A stretch of DNA of 64,000 nucleotides from Spirochaetota bacterium (GCA_029562645.1 JAKQUI010000005.1:257961-321960); one strand, 5' to 3'. Shown: positions 35,159 through 43,959, numbered from the stretch's first letter. The notes: generated from the sequence alone by a model not told the origin. Program-made: numbers and translations.

Positions 35159-36783
35159 CGGCCGAGACGGCGCTTCACCTCGTCGGCGGGGTCGGGCTGT
35201 TTCTGCTCGGCATGACCCTGATGACCGACGGCCTAAAGACCCTGGCCGGGGATTCGCTCAGGCGCGCCCTCGCCCGATTCACCGGCGGGCGCGTCACCTC
35301 GGTGATCTCCGGCGCCGGCGTGACCGCCGTGATCCAGTCGTCGAGCGCCACCATCTTCGCGACGATCGGCTTCGTGAGCGCCGGGTTGATCTCCTTCGAA
35401 CAGTCGATCGGCATCATCCTCGGGGCGAACCTCGGGACCACGAGCACCAGCTGGATCGTCACATATCTGGGCTTCAAGTTCAAGATCGGCATCGTGTCCT
35501 ATCCGCTCATCGCGCTCGGGGCGCTCCTCAAGCTCTTCGCCAGCCATCGCTTTTCCGCGGCCGGCATCATCATGGCGGGTTTCGGAATGATCTTCGCGGG
35601 GATCGAGATGATGCAGGCGGCGATGGCGTCGGCGGCGGTCTTCAACCTTGCCGGCATCGGGGGCGCCACCCTCCCCGAGCGGATCGCGCTCCTGGGGCTC
35701 GGCGTCGCGATGACCCTTCTGCTGCAATCGTCCAGCGCCGCAATCGCGGTGACCCTGGCGGCCCTCGGCGCGGGGAGCATCACCATCCTACAGGCGGCGG
35801 TGCTCGCCATCGGGCAGAACATCGGCACCACGGTCATTTCGTCCATCGGCGCCATCGGGGCCGCGACGCAGGCCAAGCGCACCGCCCTCGCGCACGTTGC
35901 GTTCAATCTGATCACCGGCGCCAGCGTGTTTCTGCTGCTCCCCTGGTTTGTCGCCGCCTCCGGCTGCATCGCGCGGCTCATCGGGCGCGGCGAGGACATC
36001 ATCGCCCTGTCCGCCTTTCACACGCTGTTCAATGTCGCCGGGGTTCTCGCGATCCTTCCGTTTACGTCGCCGTTCGCGCGGCTGATCGAGCGGATGCTTC
36101 CCGAGCGGGGCCCGGCGCTCACCCGACACCTCGACGCCTCGGTCCTCATGGTGCCGCAGGTCGCGCTGGAGACCGTCCGGCGAACGTTGGCCGATATCGC
36201 CGCGTACGTGATCGGGCACCTGCTGTCGCTCTTTCAGGGCTATGGCCAGATGGCGGCGATGCCGGAAACGCTGGACACGGCGCGCAGCGCGCTCGATCGG
36301 ACGCGCTTTTTTTTGCAGGATCTTCGCTCGTTCAACAACTCGCCGCTCCTGCACGAGCGGCACGCCAATATCATTCACGCGCTCGACCACCTGTACCGGC
36401 TCATCGGCGCCTGTCGCGAAACGAACCACCTGCGCGGCGCGCTCGCCAACCCGGAGCTCCGCGAGATCGCGCTGCATCTAGCGGACCGGATGGAGCTCCT
36501 CCTCGGCTGGCTGGAGGGCGGAAGCGGGTCCGATCCCCTCGGCGACCTCGAACAGGCGTCGTTCTCCATCGCGGGCATCCGGAAGGAGCAGCGCAAGGAG
36601 ATCCTGAGGAGAACGTCATTGGGGGAGATCGACACCGAGGCCGCCTTCGGCATCATCGAATCGATGCGATGGCTGGACCGGATCGCGTTTCACATCTGGC
36701 GCTCGGTGGTCCACCTCGAAAACATCACCCGCGCGCACGATCGTTCGGAGATCGCGGCTGATCCGGACGGCTACGGGCGGTAG
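35155..36783 (+). CDS. Na/Pi-cotransporter family protein with PhoU-like tail
   Basis: The 542-aa product matches the NptA/PNaS family. It opens GGVGLFLLGMTLMTDGLK and has two inverted transport repeats carrying VIQSSSATIFATIGF and LLQSSSAAIAVTLAA, where the QSSS signatures bind sodium and phosphate. The last 200 residues (from about 340) are helical and PhoU-like, as in many bacterial members, and may adjust transport. It overlaps the channel gene upstream by 4 bases and meets the haem operon tail to tail. Confidence 0.92.
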   Translation: MTAETALHLVGGVGLFLLGMTLMTDGLKTLAGDSLRRALARFTGGRVTSVISGAGVTAVIQSSSATIFATIGFVSAGLISFEQSIGIILGANLGTTSTSWIVTYLGFKFKIGIVSYPLIALGALLKLFASHRFSAAGIIMAGFGMIFAGIEMMQAAMASAAVFNLAGIGGATLPERIALLGLGVAMTLLLQSSSAAIAVTLAALGAGSITILQAAVLAIGQNIGTTVISSIGAIGAATQAKRTALAHVAFNLITGASVFLLLPWFVAASGCIARLIGRGEDIIALSAFHTLFNVAGVLAILPFTSPFARLIERMLPERGPALTRHLDASVLMVPQVALETVRRTLADIAAYVIGHLLSLFQGYGQMAAMPETLDTARSALDRTRFFLQDLRSFNNSPLLHERHANIIHALDHLYRLIGACRETNHLRGALANPELREIALHLADRMELLLGWLEGGSGSDPLGDLEQASFSIAGIRKEQRKEILRRTSLGEIDTEAAFGIIESMRWLDRIAFHIWRSVVHLENITRAHDRSEIAADPDGYGR

Positions 36784-37751
36784 ACCACCCGCCGCTTCGC
36801 AAACTCCCGCAGGCTTTTCAATACCAGATAGTCGGTGATGCCGCTGGCGCGCGAGAGGCGCGAAACGGTGTCCGCGAGATCACGCTCGGTGCGCGCGTGG
36901 ATCATCGCGAAGAGCGGATACTCCCAGGTGTGCGGATAGACCGTTCGCTTGTACAGGTGCGAGATGGCGGGCTCGTCGATGAAGACGTCGATCACGTCGT
37001 TCATCGCGCACTCAGGGCGCCACACGGTCATCGCGTTTGCAGTATAGCCCGCTTCGCGGTGCCGCACGGTGGCGGCGTACCGGCGCATCACGCCCTCGTC
37101 CCGCAGCGCGCGCGCGATGCCCACGAGCGCGCCCTGGTGGATGGTCCCGGCATTGAGATCGATGAGCGCGCGAAAGGGCTCGTCGGCGTCGGGGAGGTCG
37201 ATCTGCAGGAGGCGCACCGCTTCGCGCTCATCGGCCGAGAGCGCGCGGGGCGGGGCGGGGTTGATCGCGTGCGCGAGCGTCGCGCCCGCCGCGCCGTCGC
37301 CGATGCGGAGATTGAGGCCGATCTTGTAGAGCATCTCGGTCTTGAGGATGAGGTGCCGCGTCGCGCGCACGCGCTCGGCGAGGGACTCGACGGTCTTGTG
37401 GAGCGAGGTGGCGCGGTCCACCGCGAGCGTGAACCAGATGTTAAAGTGATGATCGCGCAGGTAGTTGTGGCTCACCCCCGGGTGTCCGTTGATGATGCGC
37501 GCGGCGTCATCGGCATCCGCACCGTCGACCTCGAAAGCGACCAGCGAAGTTTCGTAGCCCAGGCTTTCCGCATTGAAGATGCCCGCGATGATGCGTATGA
37601 TCCCCCGCGCGCGCAAACTCGAAAGCGTATCGCGAACCTCGTTCTCGTCCGCGCCGATGGCCGCGGCGATCTCGCGGCAGGGTCGCTCCGCGAGAGGGAA
37701 ATCGGATTGGATTCGATTGAGGAGGGCCGATTCGAGCGCGCTAAAGGCCAT
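36771..37751 (-). CDS. Fused siroheme decarboxylase AhbA-AhbB (Lrp/AsnC-fold)
   Basis: The 326-aa product is two AsnC-like units in tandem, each a small HTH followed by a ferredoxin-like domain. The first half carries GVSHNYLRDHHFNIWFTL, matching the siroheme-decarboxylase signature. The second half has YAATVRHREAGYTANAMTVW and ISHLYKRTVYPHTWEYPLFAMIHA, matching the other subunit. In bacteria using siroheme for haem, AhbA/B remove two acetate carboxyls from siroheme. The two subunits are usually separate or paired genes; here they are one chain. It overlaps ahbD by 11 bases and is last in the operon. Confidence 0.88.
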   Translation of the reverse strand: MAFSALESALLNRIQSDFPLAERPCREIAAAIGADENEVRDTLSSLRARGIIRIIAGIFNAESLGYETSLVAFEVDGADADDAARIINGHPGVSHNYLRDHHFNIWFTLAVDRATSLHKTVESLAERVRATRHLILKTEMLYKIGLNLRIGDGAAGATLAHAINPAPPRALSADEREAVRLLQIDLPDADEPFRALIDLNAGTIHQGALVGIARALRDEGVMRRYAATVRHREAGYTANAMTVWRPECAMNDVIDVFIDEPAISHLYKRTVYPHTWEYPLFAMIHARTERDLADTVSRLSRASGITDYLVLKSLREFAKRRVVYRP

Positions 37752-38811
37752 GCCGCTGTCTCCGCTGCGGGACATACACGCAATAGGGCTCCTCGGCGAA
37801 ATGGTCGCCGGTCGCATGGAAGGCGCGCGCCCGGCATCCGGCGCACACCCCGCGGTATTCGCACGCGCCGCATTTGCCGGTGAGATTGGACAGGTCCCGG
37901 AGGCCGACAAGCAACGGCGAGTCGTTCCAGATGTCCGCGAACCGGGTCTGGGTCACGTTGCCCGCGACAAGCGGCAGATAGCCGCAGGGCTGCACGTCGC
38001 CCCGGTGCGAGATGAAACACACGCCCGTTCCGGCCAGACAGCCGCGCGTCATGGCCGCCATGCCGTTCGTCTCAAAGGCGACGGAGCGGCCCTCCGCCTT
38101 CGCCCGCTGGCGGACGATGCGGTAGTAGTGCGGCGCGCAGGTCGCCTTGAACTCGAGCGCCGTCTCGCGCGAGCGGTCGTAGAACCAGTTGAGGATGCGC
38201 TCGTATTCGTCGGGCGAGATCATGTCGGTATCGGCGATTTCGACGCCGCAGCCGACGGGCACCAGCATGAACAGGTGCAGCGCGGCGGCGCCGCGGTCCT
38301 CCGCGAGGCGAAGGATCTCCTCGAGTTCCGCGGTGTTTCTGCGGGTGACCGTGGTGTTGAATTGGAATTCGACGCCCGCCGCGGCGAGCCGCTCGGCCCC
38401 GCGGAGCGCCAGCTCGAACGAGCCCGGGATCCCGCGAAAGCCGTCGTGCGAGTCCGCCGTGCTCCCGTCGATGGAGATGCTCACGCGCATGATCCCCGCG
38501 TCGCGGATGGCGCGCGCCGCGGCCTCGTCGATCAGGGTGCCGTTGGTGGCCAGGGCCGTCCGGAGTCCGCGCCCGCGCGCGTGCCGGGCGATGGCGAAGA
38601 TGTCGTCGCGGAAGAGCGGCTCGCCGCCGGTGAGGACCATGATGGGCTTCGCGAAGGCTGCGATGTCGTCGATGATGCCGGTGATCGCGCCGGTCGGGAG
38701 CTCGCCGGAGAAGGCGGCGTCGTCGGCCTCGGCGCGGCAGTGGCGGCAGCGCAGGTTGCAGCGCTTGGTGAGCTCCCAGAAGATGAGGCGCGGCCCGGAC
38801 GACGCCTTCAT
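37741..38811 (-). CDS. ahbD: AhbD-like radical SAM haem synthase
   Basis: The 356-aa product has the radical SAM cluster FWELTKRCNLRCRHCRAEA, typical of AhbD rather than the AhbC/NirJ form that ends HCY. VLTGGEPL follows, and a C-terminal SPASM-type set of Cys (CLAGTGVC, CGYLPL, CGACEYRGVCAGC) should hold a second 4Fe-4S cluster. AhbD converts the two propionates of Fe-coproporphyrin III to vinyls, the last step of the siroheme route. AhbC is not in the window. It overlaps hemA by 4 bases and ahbAB by 11. Confidence 0.88.
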   Translation of the reverse strand: MKASSGPRLIFWELTKRCNLRCRHCRAEADDAAFSGELPTGAITGIIDDIAAFAKPIMVLTGGEPLFRDDIFAIARHARGRGLRTALATNGTLIDEAAARAIRDAGIMRVSISIDGSTADSHDGFRGIPGSFELALRGAERLAAAGVEFQFNTTVTRRNTAELEEILRLAEDRGAAALHLFMLVPVGCGVEIADTDMISPDEYERILNWFYDRSRETALEFKATCAPHYYRIVRQRAKAEGRSVAFETNGMAAMTRGCLAGTGVCFISHRGDVQPCGYLPLVAGNVTQTRFADIWNDSPLLVGLRDLSNLTGKCGACEYRGVCAGCRARAFHATGDHFAEEPYCVYVPQRRQRHGL

Positions 38812-40109
38812 GAATCGAACAGGTCCTGGATGAGTTTTTTCGCGGCCGCCCGGTCGCGGTGGCGCGGCCCGTCCTCGGCGCGGGCGCGCTTGATCGCCTG
38901 GATCGGGTTGTGGAGCGTCTTGGTCATGATCTGGCGGGTGAGGTCCTCGACGATGGCGAGGTCCGCGTCGGAAAGGTGCTTGAGCCGGCGACGGCGGTAG
39001 CGCTCGAACTCGGCCCGGCGGATCTCGTCGAAGCGCTCCTGGATCGCCGAGATGAGCGGCACCGTGTCGAGCCGCTCGTACCAGACCATGAAATCGTCGG
39101 CGTCGGCCTCGACGAACTGCCGGGCCACCTCCAGCTCCTTCATGCGGCTCTTCAGGTTTTCGTCGGCGATCGCGCGCAGGTCGTCGACGTTGTAGAGATA
39201 GATGCCGTCCAGCGCGCCGACCGCCGGATCGACGTTGCGCGGCACGCCGATGTCGATCACGAACAGCGGGTTGTTCCGGCGTCGGCGGGCGATCTCGCGG
39301 CCCATGGCCTCGGTGATCAGATGCGCGTCGGAACCCGATGAGGCGATGATGATGTCCGCGCGCGCCGCGGCCTCGGTGATGTCCTCCAGCGGGATGATGT
39401 GCGCGCGGCGGTTGATCTCCTCGGCGATCCGCTCGGCGTTGTGCAACGAGCGGTTCGCAATGGTGATCTCGCGGATGTCGCTCTTCGTGAAGTACTTGAG
39501 GATGAGCTCGCCCATGTCGCCCGCGCCGATAAGCAACGCGCTGCGCCGCGAGAGGTCCTCGAAGATCTTCTTGGCGAGCTCGGCGGCGATGAAGGCGACG
39601 GAGAGCGGGTTGTGCGCGATCTCGGTCTCCGTGCGCACCCGTTTCGCGGTCTTGAAGGCCTGATGGAACAGGCGGTTGAGCAGCGGCCCGGTCCGCTTCG
39701 CCGAGACGGCGCAGCGGTAGGCGTCCTTGACCTGGCCCACGATCTCGTTTTCGCCGATGACCATCGAGTCGATCGACGAGGCGACGGAGAAAAGATGCGC
39801 GGCGGCGTCGCGCGAGTATTTCCGGTACAAACAGGGCTCCAGGCGACGACGGTCGATGTCGATCCGGTCGTCCAGGAGCGACAGGAGGCCGTCGATCGCG
39901 CGGGGGATGTCAGACGCGGCGAAGTAGAGCTCCACCCGGTTGCAGGTGGACAGGAAGACGATCTCGTCGATGCCGCGCTCCCGGCTGCGCGCGAGCAGGT
40001 CGCGGACGGCCTCGTCCGGAAGCGAGAGGCGCTCGCGCACGTCCACCGGCGCGGTCTTGTGGTTGAGGCCGATCACGGCGATCTCGGGGATTTTCGTTTC
40101 CGCGCTCAT
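38808..40109 (-). CDS. hemA: Glutamyl-tRNA reductase
   Basis: The 433-aa enzyme reduces glutamyl-tRNA(Glu) to glutamate-1-semialdehyde with NADPH, the first step of tetrapyrrole synthesis. Seen: GLNHKTAPVDVRERL at the start, the catalytic Cys in VFLSTCNRVELY, MVIGENEIVGQVKDAY, the NADPH loop IGAGDMGELILKYF, NRS at its end, and the long spinal helix. It is flanked by an upstream HemX-like gene and ahbD, so the operon makes haem by the siroheme route. Confidence 0.96.
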   Translation of the reverse strand: MSAETKIPEIAVIGLNHKTAPVDVRERLSLPDEAVRDLLARSRERGIDEIVFLSTCNRVELYFAASDIPRAIDGLLSLLDDRIDIDRRRLEPCLYRKYSRDAAAHLFSVASSIDSMVIGENEIVGQVKDAYRCAVSAKRTGPLLNRLFHQAFKTAKRVRTETEIAHNPLSVAFIAAELAKKIFEDLSRRSALLIGAGDMGELILKYFTKSDIREITIANRSLHNAERIAEEINRRAHIIPLEDITEAAARADIIIASSGSDAHLITEAMGREIARRRRNNPLFVIDIGVPRNVDPAVGALDGIYLYNVDDLRAIADENLKSRMKELEVARQFVEADADDFMVWYERLDTVPLISAIQERFDEIRRAEFERYRRRRLKHLSDADLAIVEDLTRQIMTKTLHNPIQAIKRARAEDGPRHRDRAAAKKLIQDLFDS

Positions 40110-40110
40110 C

Positions 40111-40950
40111 TTATTGGAAGCTGTGGAATCCGGTGGTGATGAAAAAATTCACATACCCAAAGGCGGCCGCGATCGACAGAAACAAGGCGATGGTGATGCG
40201 GTTGATGAGGTTCGTGGAGACGCCCGTCCGCGCGCGCAACAGGGCCACCGCCAGGATGGCCGCCCACGAGACGTAGATGACGATCTCCTTGTGCGTGTAC
40301 ATCGACACCGTCTCGTACTGGAGCCACAGCAGGGCGAGTCCCGTGACAAGCCCCGCGCTGATGAACGCGAGCGAGCGCAGCGCCGTCCAGCGGTTGAAGC
40401 CGTCGATCGACTCGAGCGCGGGCAGGCGGTTGAGGAAGCGCATCGAACCGCGGCGCTTGAGCTGGCGCGAGGCGACGATCGAGCACAGCGATCCGGCCGC
40501 GCTCAGGAAGAAGAGGAGCTCGCCGACCACGGTCAGGACGATATGGAGCGGCAGCAGCCCGTGCGCGGTGATGACGGCCATGCTGCGGTCCGAGCCGAAG
40601 AAGGGGACCGAGGCGAACAGGAGCATCGTGATAAACGGAACGGCGATCGCGCCGATGCTGCGCACCTGCGCCCGCCACCGGCTGAACGGAAGGTAGGCGA
40701 GGACGCAAATCATCACCAGGGCCGTAAGGAAGAAGTAGGCCCAGATGCCGTGGACGGCGCGAAGCAGCGTCTCCGCGCTCAGGGGGCCGAAGCGCACGAT
40801 GCCGGTCGCGATCAGCACGGCGCTGGCCGTGTACAGCGTCCAGCGCGCGAGCGCGTGAACGGCCGCGCGATCGGTGAAGAATTGCGCGACGCTCACGAGC
40901 GAGGCGACCGAGAAAAGCGCCAGCGCGATGTAGAACATGACGGAGTGCAT
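40111..40950 (-). CDS. HemX/CcsA-like membrane protein
   Basis: The 279-aa product has about eight hydrophobic helices and resembles the HemX/CcsA cytochrome-assembly family: AHGLLPLHIVLTVVGELLFFLSA with a conserved His, and THKEIVIYVSWAAI with another. HemX-like proteins next to hemA affect the amount of glutamyl-tRNA reductase; the CcsA branch handles haem for cytochrome c. It is the first gene of the haem operon; its stop lies one base before hemA. I chose the start at 40950, where the first helix begins. Confidence 0.78.
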   Translation of the reverse strand: MHSVMFYIALALFSVASLVSVAQFFTDRAAVHALARWTLYTASAVLIATGIVRFGPLSAETLLRAVHGIWAYFFLTALVMICVLAYLPFSRWRAQVRSIGAIAVPFITMLLFASVPFFGSDRSMAVITAHGLLPLHIVLTVVGELLFFLSAAGSLCSIVASRQLKRRGSMRFLNRLPALESIDGFNRWTALRSLAFISAGLVTGLALLWLQYETVSMYTHKEIVIYVSWAAILAVALLRARTGVSTNLINRITIALFLSIAAAFGYVNFFITTGFHSFQ

Positions 40951-41023
40951 GGCTGCCTGGACCGGATCAACCGTGGACCGGCGTCGCGGATGTGACAAGC
41001 ACCTTTTTATGCCGCATTTTTAT

Positions 41024-41052
41024 TTGACGTTTCCCCCCGCATGGGCTATAGT
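41024..41052 (+). promoter_or_regulatory. Strong sigma-70-like promoter
   Basis: TTGACG (41024-41029) and TATAGT (41047-41052) are separated by exactly 17 bases. The start of transcription would fall near 41059, at the first base of a hairpin. It drives rightward, away from the haem operon. Confidence 0.75.
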
Positions 41053-41058
41053 ATATAT

Positions 41059-41132
41059 GCCGCCGAAAGGCGGTACCTTCCAATTAATCCGCTACAATGA
41101 TTGACGATTCCGCCCGGAATCGTCCTTTTTTT
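41059..41132 (+). ncRNA. Leader RNA: 5' hairpin and intrinsic terminator (attenuator or small RNA)
   Basis: The predicted transcript begins with GCCGCC-GAAA-GGCGGT (41059-41074), a six-pair stem with a GNRA loop. A 28-base linker follows, then GACGATTCC-GCCC-GGAATCGTC (41103-41124) and seven T (41126-41132), a textbook terminator. GGCGG in the first hairpin (41069-41073) is complementary to CCGCC in the terminator (41110-41114), so the two folds could exclude each other. Either a riboregulator of the downstream genes or a stand-alone RNA of about 75 nt. No known riboswitch class was recognised. Confidence 0.6.
41103..41132 (+). terminator. Intrinsic terminator inside the leader
   Basis: A nine-pair perfect stem with a four-base loop is followed by C and seven T. 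It lies between the promoter at 41024 and the coding region, which implies premature termination as a control step. Confidence 0.8.
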
Positions 41133-41147
41133 GTGCCGGACGGTTGG

Positions 41148-41873
41148 ATGAAAAACACTTGCGCTGTGCGCCCGGCGCGGTACGATGAACGCATGTTTGA
41201 TATCATGGATTATTTGCCGGACAACGATCCCGCGCCGCTGGAGGGCCGCTGCGTCGACGTCGCGCCCCAGTACGCCGACGACGAGATCGCCGTCGAGATC
41301 GATGCGCTGTTGGCCGCGCGGTTCGATCCGCTCTACCGGCGCGACAAATTCAAGGTCGGCGCCGCAGGCGTCGAGATCATACATCCCGCCCTCGCCTATC
41401 CGGGACGGCGGGCGCTCGTCAAGGGACCGGATTACGTTCGCTTCCTCCTGTCGCTGTATCCGCAGAAGTCCGACCTCGAGAGCGTCGAGAAGATCGTGCT
41501 GCGCCCCCGCCATGTCGAGCTGGGCGATATCGAGCTGATGGCGCTGTACCTGCGCAATCGGCGCATCCTGGTGCTCTATCTGTACGTCCCGCACTTCTAT
41601 GTCGTGGGCGAATCGAAGTTCCGCGAGTACGCGGAGTTCGCCCCGTGCAAGCTCAACGACATCGTCGGCGGCAGCCAGACAGGGCCCGGCCGCATGGCCG
41701 CGGCCTCCTCGACGGTGAAGGTGCCGCCGCTCTGGTATATCCTGTCCATGATATCACCGTCCCCCGATCCGGGGGTGGACAAGTTTCTCGTCAAGAAGGA
41801 ACGCGAACACTACGAGAAGATCTCCGCAATGCTCGACGAGGTTTCGTACTTCTACGCCCGGCACGGCTACTGA
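41148..41873 (+). CDS. Hypothetical protein behind an attenuator-like leader
   Basis: The 241-aa product (from the ATG at 41148) has no signal peptide or membrane helix. Recognisable stretches such as DDEIAVEIDALLAARFDPLY, GPDYVRFLLSLYP and KIVLRPRHVELGDIELMALY suggest a mixed alpha-beta cytoplasmic protein. I do not know the family. ATGs at 41097 and 41193 are also in frame; 41097 would place the terminator inside the coding sequence and has no ribosome-binding site. The histidinol-phosphatase gene starts four bases after the stop, so the two are co-transcribed. Confidence 0.6.
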   Translation: MKNTCAVRPARYDERMFDIMDYLPDNDPAPLEGRCVDVAPQYADDEIAVEIDALLAARFDPLYRRDKFKVGAAGVEIIHPALAYPGRRALVKGPDYVRFLLSLYPQKSDLESVEKIVLRPRHVELGDIELMALYLRNRRILVLYLYVPHFYVVGESKFREYAEFAPCKLNDIVGGSQTGPGRMAAASSTVKVPPLWYILSMISPSPDPGVDKFLVKKEREHYEKISAMLDEVSYFYARHGY

Positions 41874-41876
41874 GCG

Positions 41877-42671
41877 ATGGCCCTGGTCGATTACCATGTC
41901 CACACCCCGCTGTGCGGCCATGCCCACGGCGAGCCGGCGGCCTATGTGGAGCACGCGATCGCCGTGGGGCTCTCCGAGATCGGCTTTTCGGACCACGCGC
42001 CGCTCCCCGCGGGCATGCGGGAGGGGATCACCATGCTCCCGGAGGAGACGGAGCGCTACATCGCCATGATCGAACGCGTGCGCGACGAGCACCGGGGGCG
42101 CATCCCGGTGCGTCTCGGGTTCGAGGTCGATTACCCGTTGCACGACACCTTCGACCGGCGCTATCTGGACGATCCCCGCATCGACTACCTCATCGGCTCG
42201 TGCCACTTCGTGGACGGCTGGGCCTTCGACCACCCCGACGGCGTCGCGGAGTACAACCGGCGCGACGTGGACGAGGTCTACGCCGCCTATTACGATACGC
42301 TCATCGAGCTGGCCAACGAGGGGCGCTTCCATATCGTGGGCCACTTCGACCTGGTGAAGAAGTTCGGGCATCGCGCGACGCGGGACCATCACGACCGCAT
42401 CCGCCGGGTGTTGATGGCGCTTGCGCGGTGCGGCACCGCCGTCGAGATCAGCACGGCCGGTCTGCGCAAGCCGGTGGGCGAGATCTATCCCGCGCCCGAC
42501 ATCGTCGCGCTCCTGTTCGAAATGAACGTCCCGGTCACGCTGGGATCGGACGCCCATGCGCCGGAGGAGGTCGGCTACGAGTTCGCCCGGGCCCGAGAGC
42601 TCATTCGCGGCGCGGGGTATCGGCGCATCGCGCGCTTCGAGAAGCGGGTGCGCCGCGATGTCCCGATCTAG
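41877..42671 (+). CDS. Histidinol-phosphatase (PHP family, HisJ/HisK type)
   Basis: The 264-aa metallo-phosphatase carries the PHP motifs in order: DYHVHTPLCGHAHGE, FSDHAPLP, LGFEVDY, GSCHFVDGWAFDHPD, HFDLVKKFGH and LGSDAHAPEEVG. PHP histidinol-phosphatases remove phosphate from L-histidinol-phosphate in histidine synthesis using a trinuclear metal site. No other histidine gene is present. It is the second gene behind the attenuator-like leader. Confidence 0.88.
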   Translation: MALVDYHVHTPLCGHAHGEPAAYVEHAIAVGLSEIGFSDHAPLPAGMREGITMLPEETERYIAMIERVRDEHRGRIPVRLGFEVDYPLHDTFDRRYLDDPRIDYLIGSCHFVDGWAFDHPDGVAEYNRRDVDEVYAAYYDTLIELANEGRFHIVGHFDLVKKFGHRATRDHHDRIRRVLMALARCGTAVEISTAGLRKPVGEIYPAPDIVALLFEMNVPVTLGSDAHAPEEVGYEFARARELIRGAGYRRIARFEKRVRRDVPI

Positions 42672-42700
42672 CGCGGTCCGGCGCGTGCAAGAAATAGTTC

Positions 42701-42729
42701 TTGACAGTTGGAAAAATCGCCCGCAGTAT
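42701..42729 (+). promoter_or_regulatory. Candidate promoter of a small lipoprotein gene
   Basis: A perfect TTGACA (42701-42706) is followed after 17 bases by CAGTAT (42724-42729), a weak -10. It lies about 50 bases upstream of the lipoprotein start. Confidence 0.4.
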
Positions 42730-42782
42730 TCTCGACGGTATCCCGTGTGTGCCCAATCCCACTCGCCATTATAGGAGGAATG

Positions 42783-43079
42783 ATGAAGTACCTCACGCTG
42801 TGCGCCGTTATCGTCCTTGCGCTCGCGCTCGCCGTGTCGTGCAAGCAAGCGCCCAAGGACATGTCCCTCGATGATTTCCTGAAGATCCAGAACGAGATCA
42901 TCAAGACCGATCTCACGCCCGAGGCGAAGGACAAGGTCGTGACGAAGTTCGGCTACACGCTCAAGCAGTACGACGACCTCGACGAGAAGGTGAAGGGCGA
43001 TCCGAAGCTGCAGGAGAAGCTCGGCGAGATTCGGCTCAACATGGGCAAGAACAAGGACATCAAGAAAGAGTTCGAGTAG
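42783..43079 (+). CDS. Small lipoprotein
   Basis: The 98-aa product starts at the ATG that follows AGGAGGAATG. It has a lipoprotein signal, MKYLTLCAVIVLALALAVSC, with the acylated Cys at residue 20. The mature part is highly charged and helical (SLDDFLKIQNEIIK, KFGYTLKQYDDLDEKVKGDP). I do not recognise the family. The strong ribosome-binding site and short size suggest an abundant envelope protein. Confidence 0.75.
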   Translation: MKYLTLCAVIVLALALAVSCKQAPKDMSLDDFLKIQNEIIKTDLTPEAKDKVVTKFGYTLKQYDDLDEKVKGDPKLQEKLGEIRLNMGKNKDIKKEFE

Positions 43080-43109
43080 ACCGAAGCGGCGATGTGATCC
43101 CGCTCGCGC

Positions 43110-43958
43110 TCACTCGATGAGTCCCAGCACGCGGCGGGCATTGTCGCGAAGGATGGTGTCCCGGTCGCGTGCGTCGGTCAGCTTTTTGATCGGGGCGATA
43201 TATCGGGCGAATCCCGTGAGCGGGTAGTCGCTCCCCAGGATGATCTTCCCCGAACCGACCAGCGAGACCGCGCTGGCGTAGATCCGGTTGTCGTAGATGA
43301 GCGGCGATGCCGCGGTATCGTAATACACCCTCGCGAAGGCCTTGCGCACCTCGGGCATCAATTCGTAGAAAAGAACGCCCCCGCCCCAATGGGACAGGAC
43401 GATCGTGACCGCCGGATGATCGGCGATGACATCGTAGAGCCTACCGAAATCGTTCGAAATTTTCCCCGCATAGCGGTGTCCGAGCGGCTCGTTCACATGC
43501 AGGCACACCGGCATCCCGTGGGTGTCGGCCGCCGCAAGCACGGAGCGCAGATGCGACGCGGCCGCCTCGGTGAGTCCGCTTCCGTAATACGCGATCTCCC
43601 CGATACCGTACATGCCCTGTTCCCGCAGGAGGCGCACCGCGCCGTCGATCTCTTCGGAGGTCGTCGCCGGGTCCATGGGCACCGAACCGAAAAAGAAGAG
43701 CACGCCTAGCTCGATTCGCGCGAGCTCGGCAAAGTGATCGTTCTGCCGCCGACGCAGGTCCTCGTCCGTCCAGGGGAAGCCCATCACCACCGCACTGTTT
43801 ATGCCGGCGTCATCCATTCCGGCCAGCAGGCCGTCGTGGCCGACGATTTTTGCGCGCTTGTTCGCGTAGAGCGCCGCGAAGGCGGGATCGGCCATGCCGG
43901 TCTCGCGCGACGCGACGATCTCCGGGGTGAACAGGTGCGTGTGGAAATCGATGGCCAT
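43110..43958 (-). CDS. Amidohydrolase-family TIM-barrel protein
   Basis: The 282-aa product begins AIDFHTHLFTPEIV, the HxH metal motif of the amidohydrolase-2 family. Further motifs are GEIAYYGSGL, CLHVNEPLGHRYAG (metal His), IVLSHWGGG and ILGSDYPLTGF with the catalytic Asp. The family includes decarboxylases and lactonases; the substrate is not indicated. It lies directly downstream of copA (about 1 base from its stop) and on the same strand, so it is probably co-transcribed. Confidence 0.85.
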   Translation of the reverse strand: MAIDFHTHLFTPEIVASRETGMADPAFAALYANKRAKIVGHDGLLAGMDDAGINSAVVMGFPWTDEDLRRRQNDHFAELARIELGVLFFFGSVPMDPATTSEEIDGAVRLLREQGMYGIGEIAYYGSGLTEAAASHLRSVLAAADTHGMPVCLHVNEPLGHRYAGKISNDFGRLYDVIADHPAVTIVLSHWGGGVLFYELMPEVRKAFARVYYDTAASPLIYDNRIYASAVSLVGSGKIILGSDYPLTGFARYIAPIKKLTDARDRDTILRDNARRVLGLIE

Positions 43959-43959
43959 G

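Noticed and set aside
36771-37751. Lrp/AsnC-fold protein as a transcription regulator
   Set aside because: Siroheme-decarboxylase residues and overlap with ahbD and hemA fit the enzyme better than a DNA-binding regulator.
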